Source: Cyrtodaria siliqua (taxonomy: Eukaryota > Mollusca > Bivalvia > Adapedonta > Hiatellidae). Taken from it: 64,000 nucleotides of DNA. The DNA is taken from assembly GCA_037043455.1 (NCBI GenBank), contig JAWPHD010004497.1, forward strand, positions 1-64,000, read 5' to 3'. The stretch's first letter is position 1, and every line of letters begins with the position of its first letter. The notes below the pieces were generated by a model, which had not been told where the DNA came from, did no database searches, and worked only from the letters and a program-made list of their open reading frames with translations. Below are positions 48,195 through 61,548 of the stretch, one piece after another. Position numbers and translations under genes: made by a program.

Positions 48195-48760
48195 GTCCTA
48201 CTTACAAGTGGGTATACAAGTCGAACTGAAAATGTCGCATTCACAGAACCCAGTCAGATTGCTAAATAGCATCCGTTTAATACTGAATGATATACATTAG
48301 CTACACAACCACCACTATATGCTTAAAAATTCTCGTATTTCGAGTAAACATGTATCACCTTGTAAATCCAATTACCAAAGTCAGTAATAAAATATAAAGT
48401 ACTTTTACAGACAGAAACCATAGACTGTCTTTAGATCATATTTAGTGACAATTACAAGGTGAAAGCAAGTATGCGACGCCACAAACATCAAAAGGATTAA
48501 CGCGGGGGTTCTAAACCAGGTTCTAGGGTGCAACAAACTTCACTCTTATCCTATTGTCATCCCAATAAAACGGGAAACAATGTAAATCAAGAAATTCCCG
48601 CCAGACTATATTCTCTAACAAAATAGGCGACATTAATAGGCAATATGAGTATAACACAATGGTGCTCATGTATATATGAATATGAAAAAAACAACACTAG
48701 AAAACCACAATGCAAGTACTCTTTGATTGATAGAAGTCAGTGCAACATGAAAGTATACAT
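48195..48760. repeat. Dispersed repeat family R1, copy 3
   Basis: agtcgaactgaaaatgtcgc, cacagaacccagtca, tatcctattgtcatcccaat, attctctaacaaaatagg, attaataggcaat and gaaaaccacaatgc match the other copies. Confidence 0.75.
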
Positions 48761-48764
48761 CACC

Positions 48765-49130
48765 ATAAGGTCAATAATTAAAGATAAGAACTTTCTTCAG
48801 TTTTAGATGGTTACTATTACCTACAATTTGGTCTTATTTTACCCGATGTCTGAATTCTTTGATCCAATAATTCAAATGAAATATGTTTCTCTTTAAATAC
48901 TGCAAAGCAAGTACAAGAGCTGTTTTACATCTACTTGTTATGGTAACAGTACCCGTGTTTAAACATACCATCCTGCCTACTAGTTTCCAGGAATAACCGA
49001 AGTGCAGCCTGTACTGAGACACGAAGTAATTATGCATGTCTTTTATACGAGTTTTCAATATATTTTAATATAATTATGCAGTGTGTATATATAATTATTC
49101 GTCCGAAAGTACTCTGTCCTTGGTAGTTCG
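48765..49130. other. Intergenic, nothing recognised
   Basis: A 74-codon minus-strand frame (48834-49058) has no recognisable features. Confidence 0.4.
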
Positions 49131-49137
49131 CAAATAT

Positions 49138-49196
49138 TTCTCGAAATATATATTTAAATATATAAATTTAAATATATAAATATATATATATATAGT
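49138..49196. repeat. AT palindromic tract
   Basis: gaaatatatatttaaatata and variants, largely self-complementary, ending in (ta)n. Confidence 0.9.
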
Positions 49197-49514
49197 TTTT
49201 TATGTTGGGTAAACTGAGTAAGCTTTTATGTTTTTTTACGTACCCAAGTCACCGAGAATCAACTCTGAAGTCCGTAAATGCTGCATTTTTTATTCGAATT
49301 TTATATCTACCTTAAGTTTACTGTCACAGTAGTATTGATTGTAAGGAATTTCGAGTGCTAGCTTGAAAACTTAATTTTCTTCGGCTTATCATGTTCGTAG
49401 TAAACTTGAATTGTGGTTTAACGGGCTATCTATTATAATATGAGTATCGCTGCATATAGTCTGGCAACTGTACATAGTATCCAGCTATAGCGTCTTGCAT
49501 CACGACGGAATGCA

Positions 49515-49603
49515 GTAACACAGTGGGCCGCTAAGGCTCGAATCCGTGATCTCCGCAGTCCATGATAAATCAACCGTGCTATTTACTGAGATACGACGGC
49601 TTC
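49515..49603 (-). repeat. tRNA-like SINE head
   Basis: Minus strand gaagccgtcgtatctcagta (A-box region) and cacggattcgagccttagcg (B-box). Confidence 0.55.
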
Positions 49604-49639
49604 CCAATTCTACGTGAAGATAATTATTATAATAAGTAG

Positions 49640-49900
49640 TTTAACATTGAAGGTGTCAGTGGCAAAAAAGCAGTGTGGGTTTAAACCAGTTTTTATAGAA
49701 ACCTAACCATTACCTTATTGTTATCCCAATTAAACGGGACAGTGTACATAATGAAATCCTCACCAGCCTATATCCTCTAACAAACTAAGTATAACACAAA
49801 GATGATCATGTATATATGCATACAAAGTTAAAGCCTAGAAAGCCACAAAGCATGTGCTCAACATCTAGGCAAAAGTAAGTGCAAACAAGAGACAGTTACA
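49640..49900. repeat. Dispersed repeat family R1, copy 4
   Basis: ttattgttatcccaattaaa, ctatatcctctaacaaacta, gatcatgtatatatg and gaaagccacaa match copies 2 and 3. Confidence 0.75.
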
Positions 49901-50137
49901 CTTAAATACATAAGCATATCTATTTGTACAGCCTTTTTCATTAAATCTCAAAACATTACTCATATTAACTATCGTCTACTATGCAAATATAGATATAAAA
50001 ATCTAACAGGAAAATTCTACAGATTGTATACTCGGAATTGTGTCTGACGCGTATTTTCTGTTAGAGGACATACAATTGCTAGACAGAGTTAAATAAATAG
50101 AGACGTTTTGAAGAGTTGTGTGTGATTTAGTACTTAC

Positions 50138-50165
50138 ATGATGTGAAGACAAGTTTCTCTTTCAT
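50138..50165 (-). other. Possible relic of a fourth signal exon
   Basis: ATG-led MKEKLVFTS plus one base, then T|GTAAGTACT donor, phase 1 as in receptor exon 1 (MEKLSL...). Too short for a signal peptide and with no Ig exon downstream; weak evidence. Confidence 0.25.
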
Positions 50166-50286
50166 CTATGCCAATCGTTAAATTTTCAAAAGACGCGGTT
50201 TCCTGCTATTTTCTGCGTCTAGAATTCATGTATTAGAAGTAAACCAATTACGTTCGTATGTAATGTTTACATATTATAAATAAACG

Positions 50287-50368
50287 GGCTCTGTAGATCA
50301 CTGGATACGTTGCTGCTTTAGAGCTGCAGACCCATGTACCGCATGGGTTAGCTCTCCGTTGGTAAAAT
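50287..50368 (+). repeat. tRNA-like SINE head, degenerate
   Basis: gggctctgtagatcactgga (A-box region) and catgggttagctctccg (decayed B-box). Confidence 0.4.
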
Positions 50369-50857
50369 ATCTAATGGGAACGTCATATTTCACGTAATGC
50401 CCCTCTGAGTTCGATGTCCGAAAATAACCATACGTCGAATGTTAACATAATTTATTTCATTTCAGATTGCTTATTGTTTTAACACGAAACGTTCCCATCA
50501 ACAAATATAATTTAATGTGTTGGTAATTTTGTGGTTACACGAAACAAAATAATTACTCTGTCCTTATGCACACTGTTTAGTAACGATTTAATTGTTTATT
50601 GCTGTCTTTATGTTTACAGAATTGCATGTCACCATTCCTACGATTTAATTAAAACGTTGTGATAGACGTAAAAATAAAAGGCAACACAAAATAATTACAC
50701 TGTTTATTGAAGTTTTATTATTTACTTTCGAGATTTTATTTTGCTTAATTTAATGTCACCACTGGTAGACGTAAACATAAATAAATCACAAATTAAATAT
50801 AAAAAAAAGTATCAAACTGTAGTAATGAAAAGGATAACCAAATACAAACATATATAA

Positions 50858-50926
50858 ACGAAAACGAACACAGATAACCTAAAACGAACACAGATACACG
50901 AAAACGAACACAGATAACCGAAAACG
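50858..50926. repeat. ~20-bp tandem repeat, 3-4 copies
   Basis: aaaacgaacacagata with acc or cacg endings. Confidence 0.85.
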
Positions 50927-50929
50927 GTG

Positions 50930-51750
50930 ACGACTGGTGACAGGAGATCTAAAGGTTTCGACGAGTATTGTTTGAACCAATGACAACACACTGCATTCAG
51001 ACTTGCGGGAGTAATCTAAAACATATCCTGCCAAATAATTCACAGAAATTCCAGTCAATCATCGTTAATCTTCATATGGTTATATCTGATTGTGTCGTGT
51101 TTTAATTCATCTCGCTTCTGTTGTTTGTTTAACAGAAAAACCTGGCAGGAGTTTGCAAAAACAAAACCAACACCAGATTAACATTCTTAAAACTGTATAT
51201 GATATTTCAGTTTCTAAATATTATAGGCTGTTTCAATTGTTAAAGCAAATGTTATCACGACAAAAATGGTCATGTCTTCCTCAAATTCATTGTTTTAATA
51301 TTTCAATCTCTTAAAATAAAGTTGTTGTTTTTTTCCAATGACAAAGACAAAACCACGCCTACCAAACGCTGTTTGTTAGGCGTAAAAGCGAGAACACTTT
51401 TGACAAGGTTACTAAGCTTGTAATAAGCTATATTGCAACACAATATGTTCATATCTTATTCTGTTATTAGTCTTTGTATTCCAAAGTATGAAGCATAACA
51501 AATTATTGTTCTGTCTGTTCAATGTTCAAAAAGTGTGTCTCCATCGGAATGCCCGTAACAAATGTATCCGTTTATCATATGACTGATGTTTGAAGACAGT
51601 TTTTCCTTTTTATCTAACATTTGTGTCTTGCTGTAGGCTGAACACGCATGCCTTATTCAAAACAAAAACGAATAATCATCGATGACTATTGGAAGTACTG
51701 ATTATTGAGACAAAAACATTATATGGTTCTAAAATATAGTTTTATAGTTA
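50930..51750. other. Intergenic, nothing recognised
   Basis: 51460-51640 (actgatg, tcttattc and nearby words) weakly recalls part of the 1.65-kb array unit (1080-1290). No gene supported. Confidence 0.35.
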
Positions 51751-51756
51751 TGATGT

Positions 51757-51964
51757 GGAGCGCTGTGGTCTTGTGGTAGAGGATTGGACCCATGATCACA
51801 CATGGGTTAGATCCCCGCCATTACCATAGGGGTTGTGTCCCTGAGCTAGACACTTTAATTGCACTTGCTTAGTACTCGTTCTACCCAGGAAGACATCGAG
51901 AGTGATTCCAATAGGTTCATAGAGCTTTCTATTACAATCGTTGTAAAATAAATAAGTTTAAACT
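51757..51964 (+). mobile_element. tRNA-headed SINE, same family as 38366-38576
   Basis: Plus strand: head ggagcgctgtggtcttgtgg, decayed B-box gggttagatccccgcc, gtgtccctgagctagacact, gttctacccagg, aagacatcgagagtgattcc, tail aataaataagtttaaac. No clean target duplication, so older than its 38-kb relative. Confidence 0.9.
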
Positions 51965-51969
51965 TAAAT

Positions 51970-53415
51970 TTAGTTGCTATTATGCCTCTCCGGAAGTTAG
52001 AACTTAAATAAAATAGCTGTGATATTAACATAAATGCCATACGATATCTAGTGTTTTGCTATATATCACATGTGTTTCATAGTGTTACCGGTCAACTCAT
52101 ACCAATGTTAGATTACGGAACAAATCTTCACAATATGTTCCAATACACTGCCATCGTTTTCAAGTGCGCAAACGTCGAGAGGAATGTCTACCATATGTAT
52201 CATGCTACACCTGTACTATTCTATAAAACCACGTAACTGGTAATCGACATTTAAGCACACGTTTTCACAGTATGTAGCATGTTTGTATCAGTTCTGCTGA
52301 CTTTAGCACTCTAACAAATTATTTCTGTTTGAAATTCACAGGATGTTTCACGCATGCTCGACTGCTGTGCGTCTAACAAACTCGATCAGTGGCGTACAAC
52401 TACTGTAAATCAATTTTTTCAAAATAATTACATCTTCCCGGAATGGGATATTCACTTGAATAAAATCGATATCTTACATCATGATTCACTTGAATGCAAT
52501 CGAAAGCATGTTAGAGGGGGAAGTGATTTTCTTCGCAAATCATTTGTTTGTCCTTTCTATCAGTTTTGTTGTATACGTCTATCTAGCGCTATTGACTAAT
52601 TGTTTGCAGTTTTAACATGCTGTTCATACATTTATTTACTGTTTACATCAAATATATATATTTTTTATTTAAAAAAGTACGTTTGCATAAATGCTAAAAT
52701 GAGTTTGCAAAATGAAAAAGAACAGTAAACACATTATTATAACGCACTTGACAAACATCTGGCAATCCGATTGGTTGATGTTCAAATTTGCAACCATTGA
52801 ATAGTGCATAACCTGTCGCAGAACCAGTCATATGACGTTAACCACCAAAACGTGATGTCATTTAGTTTTATTTCAAAGCGTTTAAGAGTAAAACTTTTAA
52901 GAGTAAAACTGTCAACAACACTAAAATGCGTAGAAACGGATTAACAAGTATTGAAATGTTGACATTTGAAAAAGTATATAAGTCGTTTAACGGTCGCAAA
53001 GCATGTTTAACGCGTCCCCATTAAACAAAAGTGGCGTCCATTAAATGACAGTTTATCCTATTGCATGATACTACTAAAAGTTCAGTGTGCGGATATGAAA
53101 TATTGAAGATTATATTAAAATATGCTTTTACATATTTTCTAATATTTTCGTCCTAAGGGCTATTGTGCTGTTGTGATTCAGTAGCATGATGCTACTACGC
53201 TCAGTGTGTTAGTTGTTTTCCAGATATTTCCATCTTCGCTAACTAAAGTAGTAGATTGGCAAATTATTGAGACATTGGAGTAATGAAATTATGTTCAATT
53301 CCCGAGTTTACATTATCAAGTATGCAGATAGTTTTATAATATTTTATTGCAGATATGTTACAACATCACAATATTCATAGAAATATATGCAAATGGATTG
53401 AACAACAAGTTATTA
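51970..53415. other. Intergenic, nothing recognised
   Basis: An 81-codon plus-strand frame at 52354-52599 is the most protein-like, but I see no domain, signal or convincing splice borders. Left uncalled. Confidence 0.4.
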
Positions 53416-53421
53416 CAACTT

Positions 53422-53818
53422 TAGTTACAGTTCTCTCCATAGTTACAGTTCTCTCCATAGTTACAGTTCTCTCCATAGTCACAGTTCTTTCCATAGTTAC
53501 AGTTCTCTCCATAGTTACAGTTCTCTCCATAGTTACAGTTCTCTCCATAGTCACAGTTCTCTCCATAGTTACAGTTCTCTCCATAGTTACTGTTCTCTCC
53601 ATAGTCACAGTTCACTCCATAGTTATAGTTCTCTCCATAGTTACAGTTCTCTCTATAGTAACAGTTCTCCCCATAGTCACAGTTCTCTCCATAGTTACAG
53701 TTCTCTCCATAGTAACAGTTCTCTCCATGGTTACAGTTCTCTCCATAGTTACAGTTCTCTCCATAGTTACAGTTCTCTCCATAGTTACAGTTCTCTCCAA
53801 AGTTACAGTTCTCTCCAT
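53422..53818. repeat. 18-bp minisatellite, ~22 copies
   Basis: Unit ttacagttctctccatag with t/c variants. Period 18 keeps several frames open on both strands (VTVLSI on plus; MERTVT and GENCNY on minus). Confidence 0.97.
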
Positions 53819-53829
53819 GAAGTATGCTG

Positions 53830-54300
53830 ATAATTATTTTTTCCAACAATAGGTTGATTTGAAAAACGATTTTACGAAGATTAATTTGATAATTTGCCTG
53901 AGTTACATTTGTTTTCAATTGTATCAAGGTGACATGCTATATCATGCATGAAACCAATACTTTTGTGTTATAACGGTAAAATGATGAACGACTCAATTTG
54001 CATGTCATTCTATAATCTTGCTGTTAATGTTTTAAAATAAAATGAAGCAATTTGAGCGAATTGGTTTCCTTTTTTTTTGGCTTTACCAAACTACTGGTAA
54101 ATATATTAAAATGTTATTGTCAAATGAAACTTGAAACGCTCTTGTTCGAAGTCGCATATGCATTCCAATAAATGAAGCACAATTCGGTGTTGCAAAATAT
54201 TTAACTTGCCTCTTACTGCCTTATCAAGCCTTTTATGCGAAAATATAAAATACAAAGTTATATCCTAATAAAAAATAATGAACGAACGAACAAATAAATA
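53830..54300. other. Intergenic, nothing recognised
   Basis: AT-rich; no feature supported. Confidence 0.45.
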
Positions 54301-54304
54301 AACG

Positions 54305-54475
<171 letters not shown>

Positions 54476-54479
54476 AAAT

Positions 54480-54990
54480 AATGAACTAATGAAATGTGTT
54501 GTACAACCTGTTTTAATAACATATTTTAAATCGGGTTGGAATGAACACTGGTAATGAGCAGAAAGCCACGATATTGGAAACGAAGATGACTAGGGAAATT
54601 AATATGCTCGATACCCATTCAATCGAAAACTATGGCAATCAGTTTCCAGTTCCCATGGGAGGTTCTTAATCCTGTTGAGGCAGTTATCTACATACTTCTC
54701 GTGCTCCGGCCAACTGGGGTCGACTACGTTAATCCACACTCTAAAAGAAACGTAAACAAACGTTTGTCAATTCGACAGTTCTATTTTTCACTTATCTTTT
54801 TTGTAACAAATGGAATGAAAATATTATGTTTATTTTTACAATTTCCACTATCTCAAAACAAAGACAAATAATATCCCTATATAGGACTTTATATTGATTT
54901 TGTTTTGTTTATGGTAAAGGGTGTTTAAGTATGTACACCGGTTTAAATAATACGCTCGTATATATGTGGACAAAAACAAATGCATTAAAT
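54480..54990. other. Intergenic, nothing recognised
   Basis: A 79-codon frame at 54632-54871 shows no recognisable domain. Confidence 0.4.
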
Positions 54991-56876
54991 CAGTTTAAGG
55001 AAACATTAAACCGAAACATTAAACAGGAACTATGACTATCCCCGGAACTGGAAATAGAAATACTGGAAACACCTCATCTGTATTATTATTCAAGTTTCAA
55101 AAACAAAGATGCAGTCTGTATTGAACTTTGTCTATTTAATTTAAAAATGTATTACACTTCTTAGAGATCAGTTTGCAAGTCACCGTTTGTCTTTATTCCA
55201 TTTCAAAATAATTGGAACTTGCTGTCGAAAATAGTCTGAGAGTATTCTCAGTGACAAATTGATATACACGGGACATGTTGAGGAAGACTCGATAGTATCC
55301 CATTTATAACTAATTATCCGCATTTAAAGAAAAGTCCAGACGAAATCCTCTTAACTCGAGACGTTGGAGACGAAGTAGAACGCATGCGCATTAATAAGGT
55401 GGTTGGTTGAAGCCCGCTGTCATTCATCACTACTTATTGTTAAAGTTGTAGAAAAATCTTCTTATCCTTTCATAAAAACATGGATATTAAAACAGTCATT
55501 AAAATGTATGTGTTTCGCGTTGAAAATGGACAAACGTCTCGCACAAATTCAAACACTCATCATCTACAACAGGAAACGCAAAACATGATGGTGTAAGTAT
55601 GGAAAACGTACTCATCACTTTTCACATTTGCCATGAACGTATAATGGTATACAAGTATTTGCAGACGTTCTATATTCTATATCCTTCATGTTTACACACA
55701 TACTGGGGAAATGGTCATAAATAAACATGTACTTCCGGTCAAACATAATTAATATTTGTTCCCTGATAAGTACCCCGTTTATGATGTTACTATTGTCGCC
55801 ATTTTCACTGGCGTACACGCTTGTTCATACATGTCCTTATTACATAGATATATTGCATTTATACAGATTGTAATTGTATCTATTAAGTATGAGCTTTATA
55901 TTTTCCTTTGTTTGTGTGTTATATCGGATGCCTTGAAATACAATGATTGATTGTTGTTCAAATGTATGCCTTTGAATGTTGCGTATTATAATTTTATTGA
56001 ATATGTGTATTGGATGTTTCCATCCATGAGATTTTGCTATCATGACTATTTTCCGCTATAAACTGTTCCCTATACATAACCGTATTTTATATACACATAA
56101 TATTTTTTATTTAAATGGGACCCTTTTATAGAATATATCACTTAGACACAAACGTAAAGTATGGATACCGCCTGGACTCAATTACGAAAATTGAGTGTGT
56201 TTTTGTCGTGTCAATAATTATTTTTCAAACGTTCAAACATTGCTCGTTTATTTCACGACGTTTTGTACGTTTTGTCCGTTCATTATAGCAATCTGACATT
56301 TGCCAACATAGATGATTGATATGTTCGTTATCTGTCACCAACACAATTCTGATTATATCTCTAAGCAAATGACTCGGTAAATTATTTTACCGCCATTTGG
56401 AAGACGCTTCTTCTTATTCTTTTTGGTCTATCCTCGGAATCTATTCGATAATAAGAGTAGGGCAGGTTCCCGGATTCCTATGTATCTTTCTCCTCTCTCT
56501 GGGGCGGCTCTAAATAACCTATACTGTGTTGATGAGCCGTTAAACAACATTCAATTATTCGTCTTGGTGAGCAAGTGTCTATTTGGCTAATACGTAATAT
56601 GACCTTTCGACAGAAAATATACGCTATTGTAGACAGCGAACCTGACCTACACTTAGTATAATAATTGCTAAAACAGCGGTAGGTTCTTTAATAGGAATAG
56701 TGTAGGATGTTGCATTAGAGAATTACACGGCAAAGTTGTATTATGTTGCCGTAAAAGCGGAGCAATGTTTGCGGTTTCTGCTATATACGTATTAAATGTT
56801 GTTGTTGATGCGCTAAAATGTACTTTTAGGTTCTTTTGCCATTCTTTCTATTGTATAAATGTCATGCTGTAAATAG

Positions 56877-57150
56877 ATTGATTGAATTGGATTTTATAGT
56901 CGCACCAACAGCTATGGTCATATGGCGACTTTCCAGCTTCCACTGGTGGAGGAAAACCCCAGGTGCCCCTCCGGGCTATTTTCGTGCACGGGCGGGCACC
57001 TGGGTAGAACCACCGACGTTCCGCAGGCCAGCTGGATAGCTTCCTCACATAAAGATTCCTAGGCCCCTGAGGGATCGAACCTACAGCGGTGAGGGTCAAG
57101 CGATTTCAAGTCAGAGACGTTAACCACTCGGCCACGGACGCCTCACCCCC
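56877..57150 (-). mobile_element. tRNA-derived SINE with TSD, same family as the array SINE
   Basis: Minus strand: head gtccgtggccgagtggttaa, B-box gtaggttcgatccctcagg, core ggttctacccaggtgcccg and ttttcctccaccag, then catatgaccatagctgttgg and a short tail. A perfect 11-bp duplication, gctgtaaatag, lies at 56866-56876 and 57151-57161. The partner duplication near 11963-11971 lacks the element. Confidence 0.94.
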
Positions 57151-58654
57151 GCTGTAAATAGAATAAGTAATAATTATGTTAAGTGAAACTGCCAATTAAA
57201 ATTGATAGAAACTGAAATAGGCGTCTTTTAGTATGTTGCAATGTATGTACAGTAATGTTTAATTTATAGCAGTATTTTTGAACGAATGTAATGTCAAATT
57301 CGCCCAACAATCGTATTAAGAAGTGTTTTAAAAATTCAAGCTGAACTATTATCTATTTCTGATAATGAGTAATATGTGCCGAATAATTACATCATTAGTA
57401 TCATTTGTCCCGTAGAAGTAATATCTGTAGTGTCAAACATCCTCGATGGTTGAATGATTTACAAGTATGTTTTCAATATATAAATCAACATTTGCAAAAT
57501 AATTACATATGTCTAAATGTTAAATCTTTTAAAATAAGTACACGTATTGTCTGAAAATGTGTACTAATGATCTATTCTCAACATATTACAAAGGTCTTAT
57601 TAACGTGTATACTAACTTTTATTTTTTCAAATTAGTTTACTAGTATCTATATAAGTGTCCTAAATAGATACTTTCAAAATAATTATATCCTGAAGTTGCC
57701 TAAATAGAAATACTGAATTGAACGTGAAGTATTCCTACACTCAGTACATTAGAAAACGCAACACTTGGTAATTTCTGGATATTGATGACGTTAAATTTAA
57801 ATGTGCTTTAACTGAAAGCAGTTGGGCAAATATTATGCATTTGTTTATCGCCATATGTTAACCGCTTTGACAAAGAGTCTCTTGTACTAACATAAAATAC
57901 AATTTCGATTTGAACAAAAACACAGCGGCCTAGAAACATTCGAAAGTCAAAAAGGTGCGTTTTAAAATGTACTTAGCGTATAACAAGTAAGGTCTTAAAT
58001 AAATAAAGTTGCGACAACCAATGTAAGGTTAACCAAAACGGTTACCTAAACCATGACGATTGGTCGACAGGAGATCAAAGATTTCGACTAGAAAAATCTG
58101 AACCAAAGACATTACTCTTATTCAGGCTGTGATACAACGCAACGGATCAGAATTCCATCTATCAATTTTTTAGTATCACATATTTTCATAGAATTTAAAA
58201 GGAAAACGTTGACTTTATATATGTTTTTGAAAAAGCATCATTAACCTGCCAAATCATAGTTTTGTCGTCGAATTACAAGTTTTCAGCTTTTAATCTCATG
58301 TTTACGTACGGTCCAGACGATATCCTCTTAAATCGAGACGTTGGAAATGAAGTAATACGCATGCCCCGTGTTTATCTACACACATTTGTTTTTTATTATA
58401 TTTAAATGGGAACCTCTTATGACCTTATACATGGTATATATATTTAGAACTTAGACAAAACGTGAAGTAAGGCTACCAACTGCTCTCGATTACGAACAAG
58501 TTATTTTCCATTTGTCGTGTCTATAATTATTTCTCTAAACGTTCAAACAATAGATGAACATGTACTTCCGGGCAAACACATTTAATATGTGTTCCCCGAT
58601 AGATACCCCGTTTATGATGTCACTATTGTCTCATTACGTGTTCCGCGTATAAAC

Positions 58655-59155
58655 TTTCATACCCCATCCAACCCCTTCTCCAAGAAGCGAAAGCGTGGTT
58701 GGCTGGGCTATGAAATTAAACCTTAATGGCAGGCTTCATAACCGCTGCTCCCAAATAAATTCCATTTTGTTTATTTCGCTCTTCGGAGCATAGTATTTTG
58801 TTAGATACTGGGACCATACGCCGCTGAACATGGGGGAGGAAAATGTCCACCGCCATATGCATGCCATCTTCGGGATGGTTAAACTTATGTACTATTGTTT
58901 TATGAATTTGAGTTCAGCTCAACCCGGGGCTAGAGGGCGTGAGAGGTAGCTTACATATATCACTATTGTCTCAATCAAACCGAGACTGCAATAGTTTGTA
59001 TGTGGTGTGTTCGGCCGTTTCCAAAGGTCCATTATCATACTCTTTTAATCATTTGCGTATTGTAAAATTCTCAAAAAATCCGTTATAAAATCCTGCTAGT
59101 ACAGGCTTTCACATCACTTAATGCAATTAAGACGGGACCACGTAATGTGACGTAC
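58655..59155. repeat. Local duplication with 61549-61800, carrying R2 copy 2
   Basis: ataccccatccaaccccttctcc, tggttggct, aaaccttaat, tcctgcta, ctttc.c.tc.cttaatg and cgtaatgt are shared with 61549-61800. Between aaaccttaat and the ttgc.tattgtaa anchor this copy holds ~320 bp of R2 (58725-59045, inverse of 16190-16570) that is missing at 61.6 kb. Confidence 0.82.
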
Positions 59156-59897
59156 AAGCTTATACATACATGTGTTATCAAATAGATTTATTGTTTTTGT
59201 ACGGATTGTAATTGTAACTATTAGATTACATTCTATGTTCTGTCGAAGGCATGGAAACATGTTTTGGGGAAGTTTATTTTTGTCTTCCATAGTGAGTTAA
59301 ATTAAAATCTTAATCCACCGTACCCCGTAGTTTGTCATTAACGAAATTTACGAATGAACTTTGTGTTTACATCGCTAGGAAATTACACCTAATGCAAGTA
59401 CATTGCGCAAGCAACAGTCACTGAAAAACGTCAATCTGAAAAGGGAATCCTTATACAAACAAAGGAGGAATCTGACAGTTTGATACAGGGTTTGAATCAT
59501 GGCAAATATAGGGAATATTTCCTTTCATAAAAGCTATAACTTGGTAATAAAACGTTCATGACGACAGAAAATGAAGCCATAAAATGCTCACACTCACGTG
59601 TTATTATAGTTTATCATCATCGTCTCTGTTTTCGTTATTCAATAAAAAGGATATATGTCTGCCAGAAAATCAAACGTTCATTTTGGTCCACATGCGAATG
59701 AGAATAATACAAGTTATGATTCAGATATGTCTCAATTTTCTTTTAAAGAGTGTCTATGCACTAGGCAAATAGTTAGGATTGGAGCACTGTAGCACACGTT
59801 CCCTTGGTTCAATGGCCATACTTATCTGGTACCCATCAGTTTAATATGTTTTTGATTGTGATGTCATACGCTTGTTTTTGTTTTCAATTATAAATGT

Positions 59898-59945
59898 ATT
59901 ATGTGTGTGTGTGTGTGTGTGTGTGTGTATGGGTGTGTGTGTATT
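59898..59945. repeat. (TG)n microsatellite
   Basis: gtgtgtgtgtgtgtgtgtgt with a short interruption, followed by gtgcgtgcgt. Confidence 0.97.
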
Positions 59946-59999
59946 TGTACGTGCGTGCGTATATGCGAGCGTGTTTGATAACGGCGTTCTGTGACTGCT

Positions 60000-60495
60000 A
60001 CACTGTAGACATTAGTCTCTTACGCTTTTATGCTACAGTGTGTGTTTATAAATACGTGATTGATTAAGATGTAGCCACTATAACAGTATTATGCTGCTTG
60101 CTTAAATTGTACCATAGCTATAATGGTTTTCCTTTGTTCTTTCTTACGATATCATTTTCATAAACCTGTGCTATAAATGCCGGTATATTTCAGCCCTGCT
60201 ATAAATGACAGGTTCGGCAGTTATACCATGGTCTGCTCAAATTAACACGCGCATAGTTGTATGTTTACACACAACCTGTCATTCAAATATGTAAAATACG
60301 ACACAGCACTACTTGACATTGGATTTTCCCCCATAATACACACAGGCGATTGGCTGCAATTATCAAAACATGAGTCATGCTCATGTCGCGTGATAATGCT
60401 ATTTCTTGACTCGATCGAGCTGTTATATTTACTGAAAACTGCAACGCCCTAAAACTTCTTTTACGCGCGTACTTGGATAAATGGCTATGATACAA
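60000..60495. other. Intergenic, nothing recognised
   Basis: No exon supported. Confidence 0.4.
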
Positions 60496-60499
60496 AACA

Positions 60500-60607
60500 T
60501 TTATAGCATATTTTGCTCGTATACGATTTATTCCGCACTCCCTGGGCCTGCGACCCTCGAGAAGCAGTATAAATCGCATATACTCGACAAAATGTATGCT
60601 ATAAATA
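60500..60607. repeat. Inverted repeat, ~33-39-bp arms
   Basis: Left arm 60500-60532 (tttatagcatattttgctcg...) and right arm 60569-60607 pair imperfectly around a GC-rich ~36-nt loop (cctgggcctgcgaccctcga). Confidence 0.8.
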
Positions 60608-61548
60608 CTACTTAGTGTAAAACACAACTCGCATGTTTCCCAATAACTACATAACCACCAATATATTCACCTTCGTCATTATTGATGTTTGTTTCAGTAA
60701 TTGTCTTCGATATTATACCGTTATTACGCTATACACGCACATGAACTATCATATAGCGCTAACGTATATAATTAGAATTTCACTATACCGCAAAATAGTT
60801 TATTAAGCGTAATATTACTGGGGGTAATTCAATTTAACAAAACGTGAATTATTTACGGAACGTTGATAAACAAAGTAGTCTGCCTGTCTGCAATAAGTTT
60901 CTCGGCAAAATTGCTGGGGCGAAATTAAATTCTAAAGAGAAATAGGTCATATGTTTGCTAAAACGTACTACAAAACACAGATTTATGAAAGTGTGTGTCT
61001 GAGTGGTTTGGATAATGCTGAATATAATACATTTAAAACCAGTATTGAAGATATTAGAATGAGAAAATCTGTAATGCAATGTAGATGTTGACGCCGTCAC
61101 CGTCAACGTCACCGCCACCAAAGTGGCAAATATGTCTCGTCACTCTCGCCACCGTCTTCAAATGCGAGACGAAAAACGTTTCACGTGTTTTCACGTAGAT
61201 GAATCCATAGTCACTTTCCATATTATCGGGTATCCACTACCGGCCTTTTATTTTAGAATATATTGCTGGTGTCGTTACATTAGATGATATATGTATTACG
61301 ATTATTTCTTTATGACACTCTCGCGTCATTTTATCTGTGTAGCGTATGAATTGAAGTGTCAAATTCATGTATAAGTATAACTAGTGTAAGGTTAACGGCT
61401 AGTTATATACCCACGACCTTTCAAACAGCCTGGTTTGACTTTAACGGTTCAGACATTTAATTTTATATTCGTATATACATGATCATCTTTCTGTTCTATT
61501 TATTGTATGATGTCCAGTTTGTTACATTACGTGGTCCGAGTATTAACA

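Noticed and set aside
52354..52599. 81-codon plus-strand frame with several Cys
   Set aside because: No domain, signal peptide, splice borders or second copy; insufficient for a gene call.
53355..53927. 165-168-codon frames on both strands
   Set aside because: 18-bp minisatellite; simultaneous openness on both strands follows from the period and the absence of stop words in the unit.
56848..57099. 83-codon minus-strand frame with Pro/Arg-rich sequence
   Set aside because: Lies in a SINE bounded by an 11-bp target duplication.
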